Notes: generated by a model from the sequence alone, not told the origin. DNA of 64,000 bases from Tyto alba (GCF_018691265.1 NW_024881322.1:7316001-7380000); one strand, 5' to 3'; shown: positions 37,180 through 48,335, counted from the stretch's first letter. A program made the numbers and translations.

Positions 37180-37891
37180 AAGGGACGTGGTGACGGGCAG
37201 TGGGACTTGTGAGGAGGAGTTGCTGCAGCTGCATGAACACCAAGGTCAGTGGAGGAACGGAGGAAGAAAGGAGGGGGGAGGTGTGCAGGAGCAGAGACCC
37301 CCCTGTATCCTGTGGGGAGATGGCAGGGCGGCCCCCCCTGCCACCCATGGAGATCTACGGTGGAGCAGACATCGATTTATGGCCTGTTGCTCCTGCTTGC
37401 ATGATCAAGGTTCTGTGCCCGAAGAAGGCCGGGGTCTCATGGGAAAAGGCAGCCCCGCTGCTGTAATTCAGCACTGGGAGGATTGCAGCATGCGGGGGAG
37501 TCCCACGCCGGAGCAGCTCGGGAAGGGCTGCAGCCGTGGGAGGGGATCCAGTCAGAGGAAGTTAGTGACCCATGACGGAGCGGTGTGGGGAACGCTGTGG
37601 CCTGTGGGAGGAATTCATATCGGAGAAAGTTTGTGGAGGACTGTCTCCTGTGAGAGGGGGACCATGATGGAGCAGGAGGAACAAGTTCCGGACACTCCCC
37701 TCACCGAAGATGAAGGAAGTGGCAGAGCTGACTGCACCCCCCATTCCCTGCCCCTGCGCCACTGGGGGAGGAGGTAGAGATATTGGGAGCAGAGCTGAGC
37801 CCTGGAAGAAGGGAGGGGTGGGGGGAAGGTGTTCTCAAGATGTGGCAATGCTTCTCACTGTCCTACTCTGTTATGTGTTGTTAGTATCTGT

Positions 37892-37897
37892 AATAAA
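37892..37897 (+). terminator. LTR polyadenylation signal (AATAAA)
   Basis: AATAAA followed by a T-rich stretch (about 37905-37920) that could serve as the downstream element. It lies about 715 bp after the TATA-like box. Confidence 0.65.
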
Positions 37898-38087
37898 TAT
37901 ATGTTCTTTTTTTTCTTCCCCTAACGAGTCTGCCTTTTGCTCGTGATCATAAAGGGGAATTTTTTTCCCCATCCCAGTCCTATCTTGAACCCCAAGCCTG
38001 GCTCTCTGTCCCTTCTCATTGCCGGAGGGGAAGGGAGAGAGAGCTGCTGCATTGTGGTTGGCTGCCAACCAGGCTTAAACCACGACA

Positions 38088-38092
38088 CTGGG
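38088..38092. repeat. Target-site duplication, right copy (CTGGG)
   Basis: Perfect repeat of 37010-37014, directly after the CA end of the LTR. Confidence 0.88.
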
Positions 38093-38400
38093 CTTCAAGA
38101 AAGATGTGAAAAAAATGAAGAGAGAGGACAGTCTTAATAATCAAAGGTCTTGAAAACATGACTTGTGAGGAAAATCTGGAAGAAACACCATACTCCACTG
38201 CTGTGGCAGGTGGAACAATAAGAAACGGGATTAAATAGCAGCAAGGGCAGTTTAGGCTGGATATTAGAGAGCATTTTGTAATAGCAGGGCTGATGTTTAC
38301 AGTCCTCAGTGTGGAAGGTGTTTATGAGCAGTGTGGACAAACATGCATTGGAAATGTCACCATCATACCTAACCTGGCCTTGAAGAAGTCAGATTGATTG
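38088..38400 (+). mobile_element. Old CR1 fragment, right part (ORF2 C-terminal region)
   Basis: Translation across frame breaks gives GFKKDVKKMK (from about 38091) and IKGLENMTCEENLEE (from about 38140). These match the CR1 ORF2 C-terminal region ('FKKDVE.LERVQ...IKGLE..PYEERL'). After an apparent deletion near 38190, nucleotides at about 38215-38400 match the next CR1 part, around 'GGGTTTAAATTGCAGCAAGGG' and 'GGTTGGACAAACACCTG' in the consensus. Stops and indels are frequent. This CR1 was the landing site of the LTR and is therefore older. It differs clearly from the CR1 at 16.3 kb and probably belongs to an earlier subfamily. Confidence 0.78.
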
Positions 38401-41400
38401 CAAATGAAGTTGACTATTCAACTGGGAAAGAGCTGAGCGATTTGTAATGGAAGGGCTGTGATTTCAGTCTTTCAGCAAGAAGCGAGCTTCCGAGGGGCAA
38501 GCCTGGGTTTCATGCACCCGTTGCATACAGCCAGGCTGGCCTGGGCTCAGAGTCTCCCCGCGTCCTGCATGTGATTTCTGTGTCAGCAGAAAGGCAGCCT
38601 GGTTTGCAGGACGCACCTCTTCCTATTGAGGGAGGGCACGGACGCTGGTGTTTTCCTGCTTGATATTTCCTTTGGCACGTCACGGATTTTTCTGCCAGCT
38701 AATTGCATGAAATAACTTGTGCTACAATATGCAAGGCTCACTGTCCATGGAAAGTATCTTCATTTAAACTAATAATGTGGAGCCTTGGTGTGAGCTGACA
38801 CTCACTTTTAATTATTGTTGGCCAATTCTCCCCTCCTCCCCCCTGTGCTGAAGCAAGTCTAACCTGCTCTGCGCCACAGGAGTCAGCAAGAGGGTAAGAG
38901 AACTCCTTGGGATGCCATCTGATGAATCGACTGAGGGACTGCCCTTCTGGGAATAACCCCAGGTGGCTGACAGGGAGCCCTTCTCCTTCCTCCCCATCCT
39001 CTTGTCCCTGAGGTATGGGGGGGAAGAGCAACCTAGGCAAAACCAAACCTGTGGACAACAACCACTTTTGCACCCTCCCCTGACCCTCATGTCTTTCGGA
39101 GCTGCCTTCCCATGAGAGCTCTGGGGTCACCAGGGAATACAGGACGTAAAATTTCTAGGGTAGGACAGGTATGAAAAACCCAGAGGGATAAACTCTGCTA
39201 AATTAATTTCGATTGTTTCCCCTGTGAAGTTCCCCTCAAGCACCAGGCAAACACCGAGCGAGGTGACGGATGAGAAGAGCAGAGTGACCCGTGGCATCCT
39301 GCACCCACTTCTGAGTCTGGTCACGCAGCCTGTGTTTAAATTTTCTCCTCACCACCCCGCAGTGTGCAGCTAAACTTAGCTCTCAGCCACAGTAGATCTC
39401 AGGTAGGCCACAGCAGCACTTAATTCAAAAGAAACACTGTTTCCTGTACAGGCTGGTGCCCAAAATATCATCAGAAGAAGATGAAATAAATTACTCATTA
39501 ATTCCTGGTCACCATATTATAAGGAAATTACTATGGCACCAGAAAGATTCAGAAAAGAATTGGGAAGGTTAATTTGAAAACTAAGACATGAAGCTTGTGA
39601 GGGTAAAAAGAACTGGTTATATGTGGACCAGAATTTAAAAAAAAAAAAAAAAAAAAAAAAAGAAAGAAAGAGAGAAATGGGGTTTCTTAAAAGAATACTA
39701 ATTGAAGTATGTAAAAATCCTAATGGCTAATTTCAGCTGTGGTTCATACTTTCATTCCATCGTAGATAAGCGCAAATGGAAATAAAGTAAAAAGAAATTG
39801 AGGGCAGTGTCAAGAAGCACTTTCTTACACAAGCAGTAATTGGAGAGTGAGGTGACCTGTGAGGCAATGTCATGAGACAGAAACATTAGTGTAATTAAAA
39901 AATCACTTAGATGCAATACGAGGAGAAAGGATGAATGAACTTTGGCACAAAATGCCTTTCCCAGCCCCTCACCCTGCCCACCAGAACACATGCTTGTACT
40001 CCTACAGTCATGTTGGTTTGAATCACCCTAAGTCCTACCACAAAACCCAGGAAAGTGGAAACGACTTTTCCAGTCTATGGCTTCCAATTGCACCGACCAT
40101 GTTAACATCAGTGTGATGGGACTGAGGTCAATCGTTTCTCATCAGGGATGAGAAATGGATGATTTTCTGAAATGCAAACCCTTGCAGTGTGTGGGTAGAG
40201 GACATCTCAAGCTGTCTTGCCGGAGAGAGGTCAGTGTCAGCCTCATCCATGACCCTGCCACTGGCAGGGTGGAGCGGATGGAGGAGAAGCGATGAAGCCA
40301 CACCACTCCTTACTGCTGAGTCACTGGTGATGGGAAAGCCGTCGGCTTCAGTTGCAGACTAATAGCATGTTTGTGCTCCTCCTGATTCATGCAAGCAGCG
40401 AATTAAACTCTTCCCCCAAGCAAAGGGGACCTGCCCTGCAGCGGGGCACTGCACCCCCTGCCCAGGGGCTCGGAGGGAAGCGGGGGAACGTCCCTCCTAC
40501 CCTGACACACACATGTGCCCATACACACTGCACAAAGGGCTTTTGGAAAGCACAGCCTAGCTCCCAGCTGGTCTCTCTGCACTGTTACCCTCAATACTGC
40601 TCCCAGCCCAATTTTGCCACCTTTGCTCCCACTGAAGATATTACAGCATGTTGCGCTTTTACTGTACACAGATGCTTTCCTGTGAGCTCTTCAAATCGTG
40701 AGGATTAAATTGCACCAGTATGGAAACCAAGGGAACATTTATCACTGACGAAAGACAGCAAGGATTTTTCTAAATCAGAGATTTTCTTACAGTAGAACTT
40801 TTGTTACTGGAGCAGATCTATAATAATATCACTACTGTTTCAGTATTTTTATAACAGTGCTGCTGGGAAGAGCAGCTCTTTTAATACAAATGCTGTCATT
40901 TAGAATTGCTGCTATGGTAGAAATCTTAAATTAAACACTGTCCTTTATACAAAATACAGCACCACCTGCTTGAACACAGAGCTGATAAAACACTATATTT
41001 TTTTTTCTATGCGTCACATTAAATTATCCAGCAATATAAAAGAAATGGAAGTACACAAAAGTCAGAGCTTTTTTTTCTGAAATGGCTTCACCCGTATCTT
41101 CTCCTTCCAAACACAATGTGCTGGGTGGGGGGCAGAAATAGACTGAACAGACCTTTCAGACAGAATTCCTTCAAAATGACCAATTTTTTTGTCAAAACTA
41201 CATGCAGAACCACAGTTCTGGTGTCCTTTCAATTCAGATCCATAACATGTCCCCAGCTGCACAAAATGTCTGTGTATCACAGGTCTGGGAAAAGGACTTT
41301 TGGTATACCTGTACAATGAAATTCTCCCACTGAAGCCAAAAGTTTATTTGCAATATGGCTTATAACAGTTTTTCTAGTGAATAAATTACTGGCTGATATA

Positions 41401-42199
41401 GCTAAATCAATCTGTTGGTTTTTTTTTGTTTTGTTTCATTTTTTCTGTGTGGTGAAGTGCCATTGTTTCAGTATTAGAGAATTGGGGAATATCTCATCAG
41501 ATTGCCAGGCTGGCTGGGGTGTTCTGCCCGCAGAATGAAAGCCGCTTGGAAAGGCAGTGCATCTCCTGCCCAGCCCACGCCTGCCTTTCTTTTCCACTGA
41601 AACCAGGGTACATGGTGGCCGAGACAAGCCCAAAACCCAGACTGATATGCAGCAAGGATGCAGCTTGGGTCTTCATCCAGACACCAGAGCAGAGCCCCAG
41701 ATGTGCCGATGGAGGCTGAAGCACAAGACAGAGGCAATATGTAATCCCCTCACGTCTGCTGTGGGTAACCTCACAGCCAGGCACTCCACGTGCTCCTGTC
41801 AGAAGTCGTCCTCTGCACTCTAGGTTATGAGAGTCCAGGCAGGGAAAAATACAAACCACAACACCAAGTCTTGTGCCTGAGTGTCTTTGAACCATTTTTG
41901 AGGTCCTCTTGCCACCTACAGATTATTCCAGCAAAGGAAATACGCTTGTGACACATTCCCAAGCATTACACCATTACCCAGTATTTATTCTCCTGCATGT
42001 CAGATAATTGGCACCGCGTACTGATGACAGTCATTTCTTCCATGGGGCAGAGTGCCTTGAGACTCCTGTGATGGGGTATATAAAGCTTGACTTAGATCCA
42101 GAGAATTTTGAAGGAGGTGCTGACAATACACTCATTAATTTACAATTACGTTCCTTTAGAGAGCCTCCTGGCACTTTCCAAATACTGTTTAGAGCACAT
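38401..42199. other. Non-coding stretch, no gene recognised
   Basis: Unique sequence with a 25-nt A-run and following GAAAG-type purine run (39637-39677). No exon, RNA gene or further transposon is supported. Confidence 0.5.
39637..39677. repeat. A-run (25 nt) with adjoining purine repeat
   Basis: Uninterrupted A from 39637 to 39661, then GAAAGAAAGAGAGAAA. Simple repeat. Confidence 0.9.
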
Positions 42200-42340
42200 A
42201 CCTCTTCTATGAGACAAGTATTATGACTATGAAAGACAAAAAACAAGGACAGAGAGGTTTAAGTAACTTGCCCGAAGCCCTACAGGAAGGCACTGTCAGA
42301 GGTTACCATAGAAATAAGTCTTGTGCTATAACCATCTGTT
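42200..42340 (-). mobile_element. Fossil MIR-like SINE
   Basis: The plus strand contains GACAGAGAGGTTTAAGTAAC directly followed by TTGCCCGAAGCCCTACAGG, GGCACTGTCAGAG and TTGTGCTATAACCA. This is the reverse complement of the MIR-type CORE-SINE core and tRNA-like head ('CAGAGAGGTTAAGTAACTTG', 'CCAAGGTCACACAG', 'GTGCTCTAACCACT'). Such SINEs were spread by L2/L3-type LINE machinery in early amniotes. The copy is heavily mutated and inactive. Confidence 0.75.
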
Positions 42341-42532
42341 CACAATGGCTTGAATTTTCAGAAGAATGCTCGAGATTTATTTATGTTTGACAGAAATGTA
42401 TTATTTTTGCTACACTAGGTATCTGCTGCTTGGGAGAAAGCAAGGATTTGGTAGTAACTAATGATTCCTTGGTTACTGTGAAATGTATGAGAGGTTGACA
42501 TTAAGAGGTGACAAAACGGAGTTGCTGTTACA

Positions 42533-42625
42533 AATCAAGCCCTGATCCAACAAAGTCTTTCAAAATGATAAGTTTTGCCTCACTGGAGTCAGTGAAGTTT
42601 CTGTAAGGCATAAAGTGCATGCGTA
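42533..42625. repeat. Possible copy of the ancient palindromic amniote repeat
   Basis: CCCTGATCCAACAAAGTCTT and CACTGGAGTCAGTGAAGTTT resemble 'CCTGATTCAGCAAAGCACTT' and 'CATTGAAGTCAATGG' of the family seen at 28.1 kb, in the same order. Divergence is high, so the call is weak. Confidence 0.35.
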
Positions 42626-44389
42626 CATCCCTGCAGAGTCCAGTCACAGTCTCTGTTTGAGGGTGTGCCTTGTAATGCCCCAAATACTGAAAGTGCAAGA
42701 ACCACGGCAATCTCCAAAAACTTCCAAGACTCCAGCTGGTTCTACCAAGTGTGGTACTAGGAATATGTCCACTATGGTAAGAGTGTCTAGAGATCTGGTA
42801 GCTGTCAGGGATCTAGTCCCCTTCATGTTAGGCATTGCACTTTGCCAGTTTGAGCCTTGCCCCATCCCACCCTCAAGGGTCTGCCAGCCCATTTTCTATC
42901 TATGCTATTCCATACGGCAGATGAACCCTCCCTCTAAGTCTTTGGGAGAAAAAGAGAGAGCTCCCACTTATTTGTTCCATTGTCCTCCAGTACAGAGACT
43001 GACAAAAATCAACAACTTCATATATTCAATGCTGTCTAGCAGTGTCGGTTTATAGGTAGAAAAGCTGTGTTTTAACACTATATTCCTAAAGGTTTTGGTG
43101 CTCTTTGAGAGATAAACAAGAAGAGAGTTTTAAAGCTAAATCTCATTGCTTGAGTATTGTCCCCATCTTGGCACATAATATTGAACGGTTATAGGTTCAA
43201 TAATGATAATTGCCTTTGTAAGGTCTTTGAGACAAGCTGTACCCATTAGGACCTGGAGACACATCCCTAGTAATTTTTTTTAATGTTGTACAACAGGGTT
43301 AAAAAATAGTTTCTTTTCTGTCACTGATACCTTGAGGTGGGTTTGCACTGATAACATTTTCTACATTTTCAGATGAAATAAGTTCTGTTAAAACTACTTG
43401 GCTGGTAACATAAGGATTGTGTTAGCAAGGATCACTCGTCAGTCTATTCACAGACTGTTGGTCCATACTCACATGAGTAATATACGCCAGTGAGTAGCTG
43501 TGTTAGATCAGCAAGACTAGTGTCCTCAGTAAGAATAAGGAGTTTAAGCAAGACTAAGATGTGTAAACAAATTGTATCTCAATTGCCAAAAGGCTAAGAA
43601 AACGTTCCAGAAGTTTGCTATTCTTTAAAAAGTCCAAACATTAACTATTAGAGTGAAAAAATTTTACTTGCTTGGACTGTGAATTAAAGCATTTTCTGAA
43701 GAGAAATAATTAATTGTTAATTGTTCTTTCCTTTTGTTTCGCCTTATCTCATGGAGTAAGTTGTCATTATAAGCGATCAAAAGCTCATTTTTCTCAGGGA
43801 AGCCTAGATTCCAGGACATATTGAAAACCTGACTGTAAACTGGATATTTGGCAATAGGAAGAAAGCAGGGCCTCTTTTGTTTGAAAGACAATCAAGCAGC
43901 AATATCACTCCAATACCCCAGATAAAACCAATTGTCTGCTTTACAGGTATCTGGTAGATGAGAGGTCAGCTTTGGCTGATTCAAGCCATATAGGTATTTT
44001 TTTTCTTTTTTTAGTAATACTTTCTCGTAAACAGAAATTCATCAGACTAAAACAGCTCTCTATTTTTGTGTGGCTGCTCTGTTTTCCCCTAAGCAAATTC
44101 TTCACATGCCCAGAAGGAATCTTGTTTCCAACATCTGGGAGTGCTTTAGAGGCTTTCATTATTTATATGCCAAGATAATATCTCTTGCCCATGAATGTGC
44201 TACTGTTCCCATTGATTAGATGTTTGCTGATTAGTGCCAACTGCAGTGTCGGCTGTAGTGTGGAAGCTATTCTCAGGCCCTCGATTTACATCACAAACTA
44301 TGGGTCTCCAAACGCTCATCTGACCTTCAGGAATTCATTAGATTTTGACTGCTACTGACTTGGGAACACTATACAGGGGGAGTTAGGGG
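42626..44389. other. Non-coding stretch, no gene recognised
   Basis: Unique sequence. A 146-codon plus-strand frame at 42615-43055 has no recognisable domain and no coding context. Confidence 0.5.
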
Positions 44390-44411
44390 AAAAAAAAAAA
44401 ACAAAACAAAA

Positions 44412-44444
<33 letters not shown>
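44390..44444. repeat. Long A-rich tract including 32 uninterrupted A
   Basis: A-runs broken by single C at the left side, then A from 44413 to 44444. A second A-run of 18 nt lies at 44512-44529. This is the longest homopolymer in the window and a likely length-variable site and sequencing weak point. Confidence 0.92.
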
Positions 44445-44445
<1 letters not shown>

Positions 44446-44529
44446 CCTGGTGTTTAAAATTAAGATTAAAGACACACCAAAAGGAAAGAGTAGAAAATAG
44501 TGATTTAAATGAAAAAAAAAAAAAAAAAA

Positions 44530-45735
44530 GGAGAGTCTGTAGAATTAGAAAAGACAATTTCTTCAGCATTTGATAGGTAGAAGTTGTCTAACTTGTCCCA
44601 GAGTGAGCTGGGAGTGAAGTGAGCCCTTGCGAGGGCCAGAGGAGCCCATCTCCTCAGGGTCCCCCCAGCTTCTTCCCCATCCTCACAACCTCTGGCCAGA
44701 CCTGGCCCTTGGCTTGAAAGTGCTTGTCTCAGCAGAGATGGAGGGGAAACAGAGAGAGGAAAATGCTGATAGGGCCAAAAACTGCTGCTCAAGAGCAGCT
44801 TTGAAACCATAACAGGAAGCATTGCAATAAAAATGAATGCAGGTATTCAAAACAAGGGAGAAAACACAGCTTCCCTATCATTTCCTCATTCATCGCTTTG
44901 TTAGGAAATGTTTCTCAAGCATGGCGCTGCAGCAAACCACCTGCAATTATATTAAGAAAATTAATTAAAATATCACATAATGTTAAGAGATTTCTGAGCG
45001 CGTGGGAATTAGCAGATCTTTGATGAACTTACTGAGTACCTGAGAGGACTAGTTTGCATCTCATCATAGACCACTGGCAGTACTGGTAGCATGCTGCTCT
45101 GTATTCTGTGAGGGTAGTGGCCACAATAGCCCTGCCACCATGAGGAGGTCTGTGGGGGTAGACCTGGGTCTGTACAGCCTAACTCAAGTAACTCACCAGA
45201 GTAGACATCACTGTAAAATTGTTTCCTGTGTGTCCCAAATGACTGGATAAATACGCTTATTTGAACCCCTCAGCAATAAATATCTATTTAATGTTTCTTT
45301 TGCAGACAGCAGTGATATATAGTGCACACTGTATTTGCAGAGGGGCTGCCCGGATTTACTCAGATTAGTTTCTTATTTGTTTTTTTTTCTAGGTGACTGA
45401 TGCTTGACTCAATCTTTGGTGCATCTTGTATCTCTAGAAACAATATTGACAATTCATAAATGTTTCCAAGGCTGATGCCTCAACATGGATACTGTATGCT
45501 TCCCTTTGAAGTTATTTATAGGAGTACTCAATGTTTTTGTTTACTCGTTTTTACTATTGCTGACAAGGACCTGATCCCAAACCCCTCAGTATACTTTACT
45601 CTCTCCATGTAATTGTCACTATGATCTAACCAGTAACTTGATTAATTTGATTTTAAAGTTTCTAGGCATTTAGAGACTATAATGTTTTAGGTATTTTTCA
45701 TCATATACAGATGCCCAGAAATGGAAAAACAGACA
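44530..45735. other. Non-coding stretch, no gene recognised
   Basis: Unique sequence. The part at about 44930-45010 is AT-rich with TTAATTAA-like words and some CpG. Nothing further could be supported. Confidence 0.5.
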
Positions 45736-45819
45736 CCAGCTCCTCGGCTAGCACACACTGGGGTAACTCTATTATGGCCACTGGAGCCATGCTAATTTAC
45801 AGCAGTTGTGGATCTAGCT
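45736..45819. repeat. Ancient palindromic amniote repeat, about 84 bp
   Basis: The left arm (CTCGGCTAGCACACACTGGG, then GTAACTCTATTATGG) and the right arm (CCACTGGAGCCATGCTAATT, then TACAGCAGTTGTGGATC) are imperfect reverse complements. The pattern fits an old interspersed palindrome ('CAGCTGGTGTAAATTGGCAT' then 'AGCTCCATTGA' and its mirror) that I know from reptile and bird genomes. Both arms are decayed. Confidence 0.55.
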
Positions 45820-46500
45820 TGCTTCCAGAGCATGCATTCATTTTACCATAACTCTTTATTTCCTGGTTTTCAGCAATTTAAATGTAGGTTCATTTGACAT
45901 TTTGGGAGGGTACAAGGCCTTGCTGTGCCAGTCTTGAAGCTGTTTTAATAATGCTCTTAGGAGATAAATTATAGCCATGGTGTAGCTTGGAAATTAAACT
46001 CCTGATTTTATCTTTTCAGTGTACTGAATTAACAATTAAATTTCAGGTCATTTAAATACCTAAAGGATCTGGGAGTGTAGAGAGTTCTGACTTAAAACAT
46101 TAATAAACCGTGTGGAGGAAAATAACTCTGGTCAACAATTGGGCAATTGCAGTGGCTGTGGTGCTAGAGGAAGTCTAAGGCGCTCCATGCTCATCTGCAT
46201 CTCTGTGGTGACAATGTGACTGCTGAATTTTTTTTTGTTTTAAATTTAGGTAAGTCACCTCTTTTCTCTCCAGAAGGTATATTCTAACCCGAACAGTGTC
46301 ACCGATCTGCCCCTCTCCATAGCTGCTGACACACGGAGGCTGCACTTCTCACTGATGTCCTCACTTCTCCCATCGCTCCTGCAGCGAGGCTGGGGGTGGG
46401 CGGTGCATTTCCAGGGGACATCACTGGTTTTGGGCAACCAAGAGTGTGCTGTCACCCGTACCTTTGGAATAAAATTGTCACTCAGAATCCTTCTAACGAA
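45820..46500. other. Non-coding stretch, no gene recognised
   Basis: AT-rich unique sequence with several TAAT/ATTA words at about 45880-46070. Conservation is possible but not visible here. Confidence 0.45.
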
Positions 46501-46509
46501 ATGATGAAG

Positions 46510-46774
46510 GTGCCATATAAGAGAAATTCTCGGCAGTGACTATAAACCACCGTTTAGGCAGATTTAGAGGTCCCTAGCCGGATTCGCGTGAAACAGGAGC
46601 TGGTGGCGTTGAACAAAGGCCAGCGTGCAGCACGCCGGGGGCTGAGGGGCGCTCCGAGGCTCTGTGAAGGGCTGTCCCCGGCTCCCCGGCCATGGCCCTG
46701 CAAAGTCCCCGCGCTAGGGAAGCCTCTCCCCGCTGTAAGGGGGGCGAATGGAGTCTCACTTCTCTTCGGTGAGT
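46510..46774 (+). promoter_or_regulatory. Candidate promoter and first exon: TATA-like box, CpG patch, splice donor
   Basis: A TATAAG motif at 46516-46521 precedes a short, strongly CpG-rich patch (about 46575-46745, roughly 16 CpG). The patch ends close to a near-consensus splice donor, TTCG|GTGAGTGTG, with GT at 46769-46770. An ATG at 46692 in a strong context (GGCCATGGCC) opens a frame of 25 codons that stays open to the donor. Such an order fits an alternative first exon or a long non-coding RNA start. No downstream acceptor and exon could be paired with it, and the frame has no family I recognise, so it may be chance. Confidence 0.3.
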
Positions 46775-48002
46775 GTGTGAGAAGTGTCTATGGGTGGGTG
46801 TTGGAACTCAAAGGTCTGCCTATTTGGTGCCGATATGCCAAGCTTTGCCCATGGTTGATAAGAACAGAGGGCTGGCTTCAAACCCAGCTTCACTAAAAGT
46901 AACTGCAGATACCATCTAAAGACTTTAGAGATAAAAGCTGCTAGGGCCATGAGAGATGTTGTTATTAAAATGGTGTTTTGGCATGTACCTAAAAAATAAC
47001 ATACCCCTAATTATTTGTTCTTTCCCTCATTTCATACTTGCCAAGCAACAGTTCTGAACATGTACACAAGAACTAATGTATTACTGTTTGAGTTATTTCA
47101 GAGCTTCTTTTTTAACATTACTAATTGACCCATTGATGGATGCTTACTCTCTTTACTTTATCACTGTAATGTTGTTCTAGCTAATTCCCTGCTGAAGCAG
47201 CAGAGCTACCCATTAAGCAAGCACTACCAGCTGATAAGGAACAGCAATATGATTTATGCATTGCATCAGGAAACAGGGACAAATATTGGCATCAAGGTGA
47301 CTTATTTGACTGCAAAGCCCATAGCAAAAAGGTCCTCAGCAGGGAGCACCAGACATCAGTTCAGTGTTTTGCCATAAGCAGGGAGCTAAACATTTATTTT
47401 CTACTCTAATAGATACTGCATTCAGTGCAGAGGATGCAAACAAGAAGGCAAAAGACCAAGGGCAGCCAGCAGTGCTGTGCATCTGCAATTCAGTAGGGTA
47501 AATACAGAGCAAAGAGGGAAAGCCAGTTATCAAGACTTATATATGAGCCTTGGTCCTTGGGTGAGCCCAGTACCAGGTAGAGTACAAGGCCCCACAAAGA
47601 CCCCAGGGCACTGGCAGCAGGACAGACACAGTAACAAGGTGTAAATTAATTAATACTCTCTGTCTCAGCATTTCCTCATCTTGGCACAAGGGGAGTATCT
47701 GTCTCAGTGCTAGGAAGAGGTTGCCCTTTCCTGTGTATGGAAACACTAATTTTGTTGACTGCAGACTGTCATATGCACTCACAGAGGACTAGGGAGGTGG
47801 TTAAAAAAGAAATCAAACCAGGCAATAAAAAACTGTGACAGCCTATTTTTTTTTTTTTTTCTGTTGTGTGACGTGGAGGGTGATAATTCATAACTTCACT
47901 TGGGCACTGACAACTTTCTTCCTTTCCACAGACATCATGACAATCAGCTTCTTAGAGCCACAATCCCATTTTAACTGGTATCCTACCTAAATCCTTACAG
48001 GA
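46775..48002. other. Non-coding stretch with a possible MIR-like trace
   Basis: Unique sequence. At about 47655-47725, CTCTCTGTCTCAGCATTTCC and GTGCTAGGAAGAGG resemble MIR core words in the plus orientation, but the match is short. A T-run lies at 47846-47860. Confidence 0.4.
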
Positions 48003-48335
48003 ACATAACATAAGAACAGCTTTTCAGGGACAGACCCGAGCTGTGTCTGCCCCAGCATCCTGCCTCTGACTGCAATGGCTAGCAAGTACCCAAAGAAAGA
48101 ATGTGATAAAAAAAATGGGCATCTATAAGGCATCTCCTCCCACTAGCAAGCTCCAGCTTCTGGAAGTCTGACATTTAGCAAGTCCCTGAGCATTGTGTTT
48201 AATGTTTTTTGGTAGCCCTTTCTTCCAAAAATTTGTTAACTGCTTATGGAGATGATTTTGCTTTTGGCCTCCACGGCATCCTGACTTCCATAATATAATA
48301 GTGTGCTTTGTGAAAGATCACATCCTGCTTAATTT
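48003..48335 (-). mobile_element. Ancient CR1 LINE 3' end
   Basis: The plus strand reads CATAAGAACAGC, GGGACAGACC, CCCCAGCATCCTGCCTCTGA, GCTTCTGG and TTTTGGCCTCCACGGCATCC in order. This is the reverse complement of the 3' end of an old CR1 subfamily that I know well from turtles and crocodiles ('CATAAGAACGGCC...GGGTCAGACC...CCCAGTATCCTGTCT...CTTGGCCTCCACAACATCC'). It differs from the 16.3-kb CR1 and belongs to an older subfamily. Coding capacity is destroyed. The right boundary is approximate. Confidence 0.78.

Larger units (their letters stand above)
37015..38087 (+). mobile_element. Solo LTR of an avian endogenous retrovirus (ERVL-like), younger copy
   Basis: This 1073-bp element starts TGTCGTGGGTT and ends AACCACGACA, a terminal inverted repeat with TG...CA ends, and is flanked by perfect CTGGG duplications. 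A CCAAT box is at 37145-37149, a TATA-like TATTTAAG at 37172-37179 and the polyadenylation signal AATAAA at 37892-37897. CpG sites are well kept. Both edges run straight into CR1 sequence, so no internal retroviral genes remain and it is a solo LTR. It is related to the inverted copy at 26738-27779 but looks younger. A 249-codon plus-strand frame (37028-37777) crosses the promoter and the degenerate repeats; it lacks retroviral motifs and I take it as accidental. Family name by memory only. Confidence 0.9.

Noticed and set aside
37028..37777. Open frame of 249 codons on the plus strand
   Set aside because: It lies inside the LTR and crosses its promoter, with no retroviral or other protein motif. 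Its length follows from GC-rich, repeat-derived sequence.
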